This document shows, piece after piece, positions 18,961-26,278 of a stretch of 64,000 bases of DNA (positions are counted from its first letter, which is position 1; every line of letters begins with the position of its first letter). Below the pieces are notes generated by a model. It saw only the letters and a program-made list of their open reading frames with translations, was not told the origin of the DNA and made no database searches. This DNA is from Carnobacterium divergens DSM 20623 (GTDB lineage: Bacteria; Bacillota; Bacilli; Lactobacillales; Carnobacteriaceae), in the NCBI RefSeq assembly GCF_000744255.1, contig NZ_JQLO01000001.1:2232001-2296000 (forward strand), read 5' to 3'. A program made the translations under genes and the position numbers.

Positions 18961-19028
18961 AAAAGTATCCAAAAAAAAAAAGAAATCATCTCAAATTTAA
19001 GAGATAATTCCTTTAATGATACTTTTTT
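18961..19028. terminator. Nested hairpin between hsdM and toxin relics
   Basis: AAAAGTATC and GATACTTTT form an outer stem around an inner hairpin (AATCATCTC with GAGATAATT), with A and T tracts at the ends. The surrounding 18771-19185 holds no gene that I can support. Confidence 0.5.
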
Positions 19029-19185
19029 ATTTTGTATATATTAGTATTAGTGTTTTTGCAACATTTTAATTTTCCTTATACTTAAATTCGTTCATACTTA
19101 TCTTTTAAAACCTTCTTAATGGTTCTTTTACTAGATTACATCTGTTCAACTGCACTAAAAGAAAATGGCTATATTCTTCTATTCA

Positions 19186-19362
19186 TTATCCATGATAATC
19201 CCCAGTTTTTTTGTTAATCGTCACAATAGGAAGCTTCTCACTACCACCAGGTAACTCTCCAATCAACTGAGTATACGTATCATCCTTGTTAGAAAAATAA
19301 TAGTTGACTCCTTCCACCGCATCTTGTGCTAAATAGCCATTCTCTTTGACTCTTTTACACAT
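19186..19362 (-). pseudogene. Short coding relic near LXG debris
   Basis: A 58-residue frame from ATG 19362 to TAA 19186 includes NGYLAQDAVEGVNYYFSNKD and ends KKTGDYHG. It reads like the C-terminal part of a secreted toxin or immunity protein. There is no ribosome site, and it lies after another toxin fragment, so I regard it as a remnant. I do not recognise the family. Confidence 0.4.
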
Positions 19363-19390
19363 GGAGCCCAGCCATCAATGCTCGATGTAG

Positions 19391-19693
19391 CTAATGGGGA
19401 CTTGTCTTCAACTTCTTCTTTTCTTTATCTTTCTCACTGATAAATGTATGCTTCTCATCTATCCAATTTAGAGCGTCCTTTATATAAGGAAATTTATTTA
19501 TACTAGAAACATCGGATAAACCACCACCTTGACCAAAGTAATTCATTGTACCGGCTAAAGCACTTACTGGTCCTCCATATTGTGGTCCTTCCAATAGCCC
19601 GCTATTTACTAAAAACTTATTAATACCAACGTATAAGGCCATACTTTTATTTCCATAAGCAGGACTTTTAGGATTTTTATATTCTTCCTAAAC
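19391..19693 (-). pseudogene. Fragment of an LXG toxin C-terminal region
   Basis: From about 19693 the minus strand reads EEYKNPKSPAYGNKSMALY and on to ALNWIDEKHTFISEKDKEK, matching the C-terminal part of the LXG toxin at 21569-23223. It starts directly after a stop and breaks off at KDKEK. No start codon or ribosome site is convincing. It is a remnant of a second toxin whose companion immunity gene survives upstream. Confidence 0.8.
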
Positions 19694-19700
19694 TTTACAT

Positions 19701-20462
19701 TTATTTCCCATACCACTCTTCTTTTGTATAGTTGTATTGTTTTCTAAACTCTTCAGAATATTTTTCGAACAATTTCCCTTTTACATAACTACTTGGAGAA
19801 AATATTAGTGTCGGTAATAAAGTAAAACCAATTAATAATGTAATCAAAATTCCACCCCAAATAATATATTCAAAAACACTTACATTTTCAGTATTTAAAT
19901 TAACATTCATTAGCCACCATTTGTTGAACCTATAAAAAAGAATACCGAGTATAATTACTGACAAGAATGTTTTTAATATTTTAGAAGTTTTTGGACTTAG
20001 TAAACCTGTTTTTTTATGGTATTTTTCACTTGATTCTGGATATTCAGTTTTTATAAAATTAACTATTTTAGAGCGTGCTAAATAATAAGAACATAAGTAT
20101 CCAAAAATAACATATATAAAAGGCACGATATGGTATTTATCTACTTTTATATATAAAAACACAGTTAGAAAAAAAATCATTCCTGTCTGCCATATTGTGA
20201 ACATAAATTTGTTATAATTTACTATTTTAAATAAGCGATTTAGACTTAAATATTTTATTAATATCATACTTAAGCATAAAAAAGAAAAACATGGAAAAAT
20301 TAAAAAATAATTTAGCGACGGAAGAGTGACTAATACTGAAAGTATAAAGCTAGTTATTATTTTGTAAAAAAAAGAACTTGAATTTTTGCGACTATTTACC
20401 ATATTACGAATATCCTCACAGGATATTTTTTTTACTGCTTGTTCAAAACTTATATTTTCCAA
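19701..20462 (-). CDS. Multi-pass membrane protein, orphan immunity-like paralogue
   Basis: A 253-residue membrane protein starting at TTG 20462, six bases after GAGGTGG. It has about six hydrophobic segments and ends with KGKLFEKYSEEFRKQYNYTK and EEWYGK. The protein at 20715-21563 has the same layout and a nearly identical tail (QYNYTKKEWYGD). Genes of this kind directly after LXG toxins are usually immunity proteins against membrane-active or pore-forming toxin tails. Its own toxin is reduced to fragments on both sides. The immunity role is inferred. Confidence 0.6.
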   Translation of the reverse strand: MENISFEQAVKKISCEDIRNMVNSRKNSSSFFYKIITSFILSVLVTLPSLNYFLIFPCFSFLCLSMILIKYLSLNRLFKIVNYNKFMFTIWQTGMIFFLTVFLYIKVDKYHIVPFIYVIFGYLCSYYLARSKIVNFIKTEYPESSEKYHKKTGLLSPKTSKILKTFLSVIILGILFYRFNKWWLMNVNLNTENVSVFEYIIWGGILITLLIGFTLLPTLIFSPSSYVKGKLFEKYSEEFRKQYNYTKEEWYGK

Positions 20463-20463
20463 A

Positions 20464-20586
20464 TTTTACCACCTCGGTAATCCGTTATTAAAATCTTTAA
20501 CATCAACTCGTCCCTCTTGTTTTTCAAACCATTTAAAATATAGTTGCTTTTTTAACTTCTAATGGATATGAAATTTGTTTGACCAT
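20464..20586 (-). mobile_element. IS3-type orfA remnant fused to a toxin tail
   Basis: GGAGGTTTATTTT precedes ATG 20586, which opens MVKQISYPLEVKKATIF before a stop at 20533. The start resembles orfA transposase N-termini of IS3-family elements. Just beyond, another frame reads LYFKWFEKQEGRVDVKDF and ends NNGLPRW at 20464, apparently the tail of a vanished toxin gene that fed into the immunity gene at 20462. Both pieces are fragments; the IS assignment rests on 17 residues. Confidence 0.4.
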
Positions 20587-20636
20587 AAAATAAACCTCCG
20601 TTTTCTTCATTTTACATGAATTCAACGGGGGATTTT

Positions 20637-20714
20637 TATATTTATCTCAACCTATGGGTGTAGTTCCTTGCCTCTCCTACTAGTTTATCTATCTCATAAT
20701 ACTCAAACGTGATA
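20637..20714 (-). pseudogene. Short coding-like tail after the immunity gene
   Basis: Minus-strand codons after the stop of the gene at 20715 read EINITFEYYEIDKLVGEARN and end THRLR before TAA. It looks like the end of a helical partner protein but has no start. Low-confidence remnant. Confidence 0.25.
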
Positions 20715-21563
20715 TTAATCTCCATACCACTCTTTTTTTGTATAGTTATACTGTTCTCTAAACTGTTCAGAGTATTGTGAGATAACTTTCCCTTGAACAT
20801 GATGCTTTACATTAAATAGAAAATATGTTGGTATCAATGAAATGAGTAAAAGTAGTGGAATTCCTATAAATATCCCTATAAGGTTATCCACTAAGCTATT
20901 TTGAATTGTTGGATTTCCATCTACAATACCGTTTAACCACCACTTATTTAATCGATAAACTTGCATACCTATCAAAATTAAGACAGCAACAACACCTGAT
21001 ACTTTTAACATTATATTCATTACTTTTGATGTTTTATAATTCCTATTAAACGCTTCATTTATTTCTTCTAAAATCATATTTTGTTCTACTTTATAATAAA
21101 GAAATAAGAGCACTACTATACAGAAAGTAACTACAACGAACGTAATTCTGTAATCCCCCATATTCATTCCAAATCCTACAATAAAATAGGATATATATGC
21201 TAACTTAGCGCTTATATAACAATATTTTTTATACCCCCAGTTACGCAAAAAATTATTATATTGTTTTAAAAATTGGTACGTGATTAAACAAATAATTAGT
21301 AATTCTAATAAGATAACAACTAATTTAGGAAAAAAAGAATCATTTGTCTCTGTAATTTCTTGAATAAATACTAGTTCCATAAAAATGGGGAAAAATAGTG
21401 CCAGAATTAAAATTAATAATTTTTTTATTCCAATAGAAAATTTTTGATCTTTTTTTTCATTCATAACTAAATCAATATCTTCAAAATTAATATACTTATT
21501 TGCTTCTTTCAAAGATATAGAACTTAAACATTCATCTACTTTGTGACTTAACTTTTTATTCAT
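20715..21563 (-). CDS. Multi-pass membrane immunity-like protein for the LXG toxin
   Basis: A 282-residue protein with about six membrane segments, a charged N-terminus and the tail QYSEQFREQYNYTKKEWYGD. ATG 21563 lies five bases after the toxin stop with GGAGTGA as ribosome site, the normal position of an immunity gene. A paralogue with the same tail is at 19701-20462. A membrane immunity protein suggests that the toxin tail acts on the membrane, but the sequence does not show the mechanism. Confidence 0.65.
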   Translation of the reverse strand: MNKKLSHKVDECLSSISLKEANKYINFEDIDLVMNEKKDQKFSIGIKKLLILILALFFPIFMELVFIQEITETNDSFFPKLVVILLELLIICLITYQFLKQYNNFLRNWGYKKYCYISAKLAYISYFIVGFGMNMGDYRITFVVVTFCIVVLLFLYYKVEQNMILEEINEAFNRNYKTSKVMNIMLKVSGVVAVLILIGMQVYRLNKWWLNGIVDGNPTIQNSLVDNLIGIFIGIPLLLLISLIPTYFLFNVKHHVQGKVISQYSEQFREQYNYTKKEWYGD

Positions 21564-21568
21564 ATAAT

Positions 21569-23223
21569 TTAATTCACTCCGTTCGGAAATATATTTTCGT
21601 TATTAATACTAGGATTCGAGTTAGGACTTCCCGAATGAGACGGAATACCTGGCTTATATTCACTGTTTGGTATTTCAAATCCTGAATAATCACCTGATTG
21701 TAATCCTTCATGCCTTTTTCCATAGATTTCGTACTGCTCTTTTATCCATTTTTCTTTATCTTTCTCACTGATAAATGTATGCTTCTCATCTATCCAATTT
21801 AGAGCATCCTTTATATAAGGAATTTTATTTACACCCGGAACGTCGGATAAACCTCCACCTTGACCAAAATAATTCAATGTACCAGCTAAAGCACCTACTG
21901 GTCCTCCATATTGTGCTCCTTCTAATGGCCCACTATTTACTAAAAACTTATTAATTCCCCCATATAAGGCCATACTTTCATTTCCATACGCTGGACTTTT
22001 AGGATTTGTATACTCTTCATAGGCATACGCAGTAATTGTTAAGGCATCTCCACCATATGCCAAGCCTTCTCTTGTTCCTGGATGTTCTTTTATAAATTTA
22101 GAGATAGGTTTAAACTTCTTAAATAATGTTAAACCAACTTTTGAACCTGCAATGACTTTAGCTCCACTTGGCTATGTGACAGTATACTTGTCACATAGCC
22201 AAGTGGAGCTAATACATCCCATCCTTTATCGCTTAAATGCAATAAATTCCCATATACTTTAGCTTGGTTATCCAAGGACATTTTGCCTACATATAAACCA
22301 AATTTTGGATTGTTTAAGATACTTTTAGCAATATTTTTAGGCAATTGGTTCCATCTTTCTTGTGCGATAAAAATACCCAATGCTGCATCTTGAAGTCCTT
22401 TCGGAAATTTATCTAAAGCCGCAATGACATATCCAAATAGTCGGTCATTATTTTTAATTTTTTCAATCGCTGCTGCTGGATTTTTTGAAAACAGGTCATT
22501 TAATTCTTTGATTGCTGTATTCTTTGCTTTGTCTTCCATTTCACCGACTTTACCAGCATCTTGAAGTGATGTAAACCAGTTTTTCTCAACCCCATCGGGT
22601 AACGTATAGCTTCCATCACTGTTAACAATCGTTGCGTTTAATACCATAACACCTTGCATAGCTATTTTCATATCACTTAAACTATCGCCAAACAGCCCAC
22701 TTGTTTCAGCAGAAAATTGTTGCAACTTTTGTAATTTCTTTTCCAAATCGCGTATACCTTCTTGTAAATCATTTGACATTCTTCCTAAATTTCTCTGAAA
22801 TTCAAACAATGAATCTAGCACTTTAGCAACAGGATTATTTCTTGACAAAGTTTTCGCAATAACAGCGGCGGCATCTACTGATAGTTTCATAGATTTTTTT
22901 ATCGCGATTTGCTGATTCAGATTATCTTCATCTAAATAACCTTCACTTGAAATAACTTGATCTGCAGACTGATATTTCTGAAGATCTTGTTCGATTGAAT
23001 CAATAGCTGTAGTTACTCTTGTAATCGTTGGGATGATTAGCTCACTGAATAACCCTTTACCTGCTGTGTAAGCAGCCCCTGATAATGTTTTACCATCTAT
23101 AGCCGCCACTACTTTTTGACTTCCAGATTTTAATTGGTTAACAGCTTCTGCTCCACTTCTTAAATTACTAGTCAATGCTTGTATCAAATTAGATGAATCA
23201 GCACTTGAATATTTTAATCCCAC
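21569..23223 (-). pseudogene. LXG-domain type VII toxin, frame broken by palindromic insertion
   Basis: GTG 23223 (AAGGAGTGAAG upstream, overlapping the previous gene) opens an LXG-type N-terminal region of about 200 residues: helical, beginning GLKYSSADSSNLIQALTSNL. The frame reads to WDVLAPLGY and then stops at 22129. A second frame continues with SGAKVIAGSKVGLTLFKKF and on to the end at 21569. Between them is a perfect 24-bp inverted repeat (22158-22212). Removing 35 bases restores a continuous frame WDVLAPSGAKV, so the insertion explains the break. The tail has GGPVGALAGTLNYFGQGGG, a glycine-rich membrane-type region. The disrupted gene would yield the targeting domain without the toxin tail. 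Confidence 0.8.
22158..22212. repeat. Perfect 24-bp inverted repeat with 7-base loop inside the LXG gene
   Basis: Arms 22158-22181 and 22189-22212 are exact reverse complements (AGCTCCACTTGGCTATGTGA in the left arm). The outer nine bases of each arm seem to belong to the gene; the inner 35 bases with TGGCTATGTGACA ends look inserted. It may be a transposon footprint, a MITE-like insert or a template-switch event. Confidence 0.85.
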
Positions 23224-23576
23224 GGAACTTCACTCCTTTTCTTATACAGAACTTCCGTTTCATCCTTTATTGACTTTGATTCTGCATTGTAGTTATCTAT
23301 AATTTGATGTTCCGCATCTCTGAATTGTTTTTGAAAAAAATGTTCTTGCTCCTCATTGTGCCTCTGCATAAATCTATTTTCATTACCTCCATGCCGAATA
23401 TTTTCTTTATTTAACATGTTTAACTCTTGAAATCCCCTATGTAGATTTTCTTTTAATTCAGAAATACATTCTTCAATTTTTCTTTTGTCTCTATTTAAAT
23501 CATCTAGCGTATTTTCTTTTTCCGTAATCAAACGGTTATATTTTAATCGTTCTTGATTATTTGTCGTATTATTCAA
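23214..23576 (-). CDS. Coiled-coil partner of the LXG toxin (DUF3958-like)
   Basis: About 120 residues from TTG 23576, which has AAGGAGG six bases upstream; the longer frame to 23618 would overlap the previous gene. The sequence is highly charged and coiled coil (ENTLDDLNRDKRKIEECISE), and matches the size and position of the small helical chaperone-like partners of LXG proteins. It overlaps the toxin start by ten bases, supporting coupled translation and complex formation. The exact family name is inferred. Confidence 0.6.
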   Translation of the reverse strand: MNNTTNNQERLKYNRLITEKENTLDDLNRDKRKIEECISELKENLHRGFQELNMLNKENIRHGGNENRFMQRHNEEQEHFFQKQFRDAEHQIIDNYNAESKSIKDETEVLYKKRSEVPWD

Positions 23577-23586
23577 TTTATCCTCC

Positions 23587-23838
23587 TTAGAATTTAATTT
23601 TACTGTCTTCAATAGCAATCAATTCAGCAATTTTTGGAAACTTATTGCCTTGTTCTTTCACACACTCAATTAAATTAGTTAAATCTGGTAATAATTGATT
23701 CGTTACTTCTGTACCCGTCTTCATACTAGATACATTACTTTCTCCTAAAGAAACTTGTTGACCTTTGTTTACTTCAACTGATTGGATACCAGATATAGCG
23801 TTTGTAGCAGCGCCACTATCAGATGCAATATGACCCAT
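23587..23838 (-). CDS. Small WXG100-like secretion partner (TIGR04197-like)
   Basis: About 83 residues from ATG 23838 (AGAGGATG upstream; ATG 23850 is an alternative). It begins MGHIASDSGAATNAISGIQ and is a two-helix protein typical of the first small gene of LXG operons (TIGR04197). Such proteins pair with the LXG domain for export by the type VII machinery. It is the first gene of this operon and follows repeat copy B, which probably holds the promoter. The secretion machinery is outside the window. Confidence 0.6.
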   Translation of the reverse strand: MGHIASDSGAATNAISGIQSVEVNKGQQVSLGESNVSSMKTGTEVTNQLLPDLTNLIECVKEQGNKFPKIAELIAIEDSKIKF

Positions 23839-23894
23839 AAAAAAAATCATCCTCTTTTATTATTTTTCAAAAAGATACACAAACACTTCTTTTT

Positions 23895-24229
23895 TTACTT
23901 TATTGATTCTTAAAAAAACGAACGTCCTCCTATAAAAAGAATAACATTTTATACAGTATCTTGTCTATTTTATTTGATACATGATACATTTTCTTATATT
24001 AAAAAATGACTATTAACGACTTTTAATTCTTGAATACAAAAATACTCTCAAAAACCTTCTAGGCATTGAGAGCATTCTTTACTTCTTATATTCATCAAAC
24101 TTCTTTACTCTTTTTAACATACTTTCTTCACATTTTGTAAGTATACTAAAAGAGTAGTAAGGATGACACACATTCTTACCTAAAGCCAAACCACAAACTA
24201 ACTTTTTTATTTTCATTACAACTCCTCCA
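23895..24229 (-). repeat. Direct repeat copy B, leader of the LXG module
   Basis: Second copy of the repeat at 2821-3162, same orientation, upstream of the LXG operon. Blocks such as ATTTTATACAGTATCTTGTC are unchanged. It lies 130 bases from the rlmH att site. The gap 23839-24369 contains, beyond this repeat, only a short frame, a palindromic terminator and some AT-rich sequence. Confidence 0.85.
24079..24216 (-). CDS. Short leader-type frame in repeat B (45 aa)
   Basis: ATG 24216 has GGAGGAG at ideal spacing and opens MKIKKLVCGLALGKNVCHPY, 45 residues in all. Copy A encodes a 34-residue version. Two copies keeping the same start and ribosome site suggest that it is or was translated. It has three cysteines and a truncated signal-peptide look. 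Function unknown. Confidence 0.35.
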   Translation of the reverse strand: MKIKKLVCGLALGKNVCHPYYSFSILTKCEESMLKRVKKFDEYKK

Positions 24230-24250
24230 AAAAAATAAAAGAATATTAAA

Positions 24251-24272
24251 AGACCGTTCAATTGAACGGTCT
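24251..24272. terminator. Perfect 22-base palindrome, probable terminator
   Basis: AGACCGTTCAA and TTGAACGGTCT are exact complements without a loop, next to an A-rich stretch on the left (T-rich for minus-strand transcripts). It would end the rlmH transcript before the island. Confidence 0.55.
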
Positions 24273-24360
24273 CAGGTAGTAGCTACATTAATTAATAGGG
24301 CTTCTTATTACTACCCTAAATTTGTTAGATAATTCCCCATACAACAACACTCTCCAAGAA

Positions 24361-24387
24361 AAAACCTCACTACTTATGGTAGGGTTC
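24361..24387. other. SCC-like attachment site at the rlmH 3' end
   Basis: These bases cover the last five codons (EPYHK) and stop of rlmH and ten bases beyond (GTGAGGTTTT on the minus strand). They are repeated at 6316-6342. In staphylococci the same point is the target of ccr recombinases of SCC elements. This copy is the chromosomal boundary of the island. Confidence 0.8.
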
Positions 24388-24849
24388 CCCCTTCATAATC
24401 CGATACCCTCGATAAACCTGCTCCACCAATACCAACCGCATCAACTGATGAGGCAATGTCATTTTCCCAAAGGAAATTTGTGTATTGCTGCGTTTCAGAA
24501 CCGCGTCACTCAGACCCAATGATCCGCCAATCACAAATACCAACTGACTTTTTCCACTAATCCCTAGTTGATCGATTTCTTTTGAAAATTCTTCAGAAGT
24601 ACGTTGTTTTCCTTCAATTGCTAAAGCAAATACATAGGCATTTTCTGGAATTTTACTTAAAATACGCTCGCCTTCTTTTTCTTTTACTTGAATCATTTCA
24701 GCTGCACTCAATTTTTCTGGTGCTTTTTCATCAGGTACTTCAATCAATTCGATTTTACAATACGCTCCCAGACGCTTCACGTATTCCTCAATTCCCATTT
24801 TTAAATATTTTTCTTTTAATTTTCCCACACTAATTATTTTGATATTCAC
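24370..24849 (-). CDS. rlmH: 23S rRNA (pseudouridine1915-N3)-methyltransferase
   Basis: A full-length 159-residue SPOUT methyltransferase: [12 protein letters not shown] is the SAM-binding knot loop and the C-terminus ends [12 protein letters not shown]. It methylates pseudouridine 1915 in helix 69 of 23S rRNA on the assembled 70S ribosome. It starts at GTG 24849, with AAAGGAG upstream. Its 3' end carries the attachment site of the island, whose insertion leaves the coding sequence complete. Its position next to htrA and the wal genes is conserved among relatives. Confidence 0.97.
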   Translation of the reverse strand: MNIKIISVGKLKEKYLKMGIEEYVKRLGAYCKIELIEVPDEKAPEKLSAAEMIQVKEKEGERILSKIPENAYVFALAIEGKQRTSEEFSKEIDQLGISGKSQLVFVIGGSLGLSDAVLKRSNTQISFGKMTLPHQLMRLVLVEQVYRGYRIMKGEPYHK

Positions 24850-24872
24850 AGCTTTTCTCCTTTAATCACAGG

Positions 24873-25209
24873 TTATCCACAGAAGTTATCCACATGTCCA
24901 CAATTTCATATCATGATTTGGTAGGCGAACAGAAATTCGCCACCATATATATGGGTTGACTTTTGCAATACGTACATTTTGTTTGATCGTTATCCACAGG
25001 TGTAAACTGCTCTAATACAGGCATCTCAAAACCTGTATAAACAGCGTCATCCAGCGCTTCTTCAATGTGTTCTTGGCAAGCATAAATCGATTTCATCCAC
25101 AGGACCTCCTTTTTTTTGTGGATAAGTTATACACTCCACAATCCTACTATCTTTCATTTTACAGTACTTATCCCCAATGTTCATTACTTTTTTGATTTTC
25201 TTATCCACA
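24873..25209. promoter_or_regulatory. Cluster of DnaA boxes
   Basis: TTATCCACA occurs exactly at 24873, 24886, 24990 and 25201 on the plus strand and at 25117-25125 on the minus strand, with near matches (TTATCCCCA at 25168, TCATCCACA near 25094). Five perfect boxes in 340 bases is far above chance. They span the rlmH promoter region and the CxxH/CxxC gene. They could bind DnaA as a regulatory or titration site. No AT-rich unwinding element is obvious, and dnaA is not in the window, so I do not call it oriC. Confidence 0.7.
24911..25096 (-). CDS. CxxH/CxxC small protein (BA_5709 family)
   Basis: A 61-residue protein from ATG 25096 (AGGAGGT upstream). CQEH near the start and CTYC near residue 42 give the CxxH/CxxC pair of a small family regularly found beside rlmH in Bacilli. 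It is probably a metal-binding protein; the biochemical role is unknown. It lies immediately upstream of rlmH on the same strand, with several DnaA boxes around it. An overlapping frame at 25062-25256 is not coding. Confidence 0.75.
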   Translation of the reverse strand: MKSIYACQEHIEEALDDAVYTGFEMPVLEQFTPVDNDQTKCTYCKSQPIYMVANFCSPTKS

Positions 25210-25246
25210 ATTTTCTTTAAATGACTGTTTTTCTCAGAATAGTCGT

Positions 25247-25274
25247 TTGTGAACAATTAGATTTATGATACAAT
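25247..25274 (+). promoter_or_regulatory. Probable promoter of the hydrolase gene
   Basis: TTGTGA (25247-25252) and TACAAT (25269-25274) are 16 bases apart, about 25 bases before the AAAGGAGG ribosome site at 25298-25305. Confidence 0.5.
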
Positions 25275-25310
25275 CATAGTAATTCATTTATTGTTTTAAA
25301 GGAGGTTTTT

Positions 25311-26234
25311 ATCATCATAAAAGAACGAATCACGTACTTATCTCATAATCAGGAAACACTTATTTCAGCAAGTATCTGGCGACCCCTTGGTGCACCAAAA
25401 GCTATTTTGCAAATTAGTCACGGTATGGCTGAATTTATTGATCGGTATGATGATTTTGCTCGTTATCTATCAGAAAATCAATTTCTTGTAGTCGGAAATG
25501 ATCATTTAGGACATGGCAACTCTGTTGCTGCAGTTGAAGATCGTGGGTATTTTTCAAAAGGAAACGGCAAGCAGCATGTGGTTGAGGATATTAAGAAGCT
25601 CCATGATTTAATTAAAATGGACTACCCTCATTTGCCTTATTTTTTAATGGGGCATAGCATGGGCTCCTTTATTGTTCGTAACTTTCTTCAGCAATATGGA
25701 GATACAATAGATGGCGCAATTTTAATGGGGACTAGTGGTCCAAAGCCTGAATTAAACTTTATTTTAAGTCCTTTAACTTTATTAAATAAAATAAGTCCTA
25801 AAACACGCAATCCACTTGTGGATAAATTAGCTTTTGGCAGTTTTAGCTCTTATTTTGAAGAAACCGGTTCTGATTTTAATTGGTTGTCAAAAAACCAACA
25901 GAATGTCGCTTGGTATGAAGAGCATCCTCAAACGGGTTTTATTTTTACAAACAATGGCTTTTTAACGCTCTTCACGTTACTCAACGATGGCACCAAAAAA
26001 GGATGGGCAACTACTATTCCAACTGAGCTTCCTATTTTAGTAATTTCTGGGGATCAGGATCCAGTTGGTGGTATGGGAAAAGGCGTTCGAAAGGTCTTTC
26101 ATGAGTTGGAAGACGCGCAATTTACAGACATTACCCTTTGCACGTACCCTGAATTGCGTCATGAGATTTTAATGGAAGACTCTTACTTGCTTGTCTATCA
26201 AGATTTACTAAATTGGCTGAATAGACATCTTTAA
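25311..26234 (+). CDS. Alpha/beta hydrolase (lysophospholipase/serine aminopeptidase S33 type) with non-canonical start
   Basis: Oxyanion motif ISHGMAEF, nucleophile GHSMGS, acid in SGDQDPVGGMG and the final histidine in ELRHEIL make a complete monoglyceride-lipase-like enzyme. The coding frame extends upstream of the first ATG (in HGMAEF), through LISASIWRPLGAPKAILQ, to a strong ribosome site AAAGGAGG at 25298-25305. At the right distance the frame has only ATC (25311, 25314) and ATA (25317), no ATG, GTG or TTG. Either a rare start is used, as in infC, or an ATG was lost. Restarting at TTG 25407 would remove the first beta strand. Substrate unknown. Confidence 0.8.
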   Translation: MIIKERITYLSHNQETLISASIWRPLGAPKAILQISHGMAEFIDRYDDFARYLSENQFLVVGNDHLGHGNSVAAVEDRGYFSKGNGKQHVVEDIKKLHDLIKMDYPHLPYFLMGHSMGSFIVRNFLQQYGDTIDGAILMGTSGPKPELNFILSPLTLLNKISPKTRNPLVDKLAFGSFSSYFEETGSDFNWLSKNQQNVAWYEEHPQTGFIFTNNGFLTLFTLLNDGTKKGWATTIPTELPILVISGDQDPVGGMGKGVRKVFHELEDAQFTDITLCTYPELRHEILMEDSYLLVYQDLLNWLNRHL

Positions 26235-26238
26235 ATAG

Positions 26239-26274
26239 AAAAAGACCTAAATCAATCAAGATTTAGGTCTTTTG
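26239..26274. terminator. Bidirectional terminator between hydrolase and htrA
   Basis: AAAGACCTAAATC (26241-26253) pairs with GATTTAGGTCTTT (26260-26272), with A and T tracts on the two sides. It serves the convergent genes. Confidence 0.85.
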
Positions 26275-26278
26275 TATT

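Noticed and set aside
22160-22210. Palindrome considered as a transcription terminator
   Set aside because: It lies inside a coding region with no T tract on either side, and its removal restores the frame.
24873-25209. Repeated TTATCCACA considered as a CRISPR array
   Set aside because: Units are nine bases, irregularly spaced and in both orientations; they are DnaA boxes. No CRISPR array was found in the window.
25062-25256. Minus-strand frame overlapping the CxxH/CxxC gene
   Set aside because: It overlaps a better-supported gene, has no ribosome site and consists largely of DnaA-box sequence.
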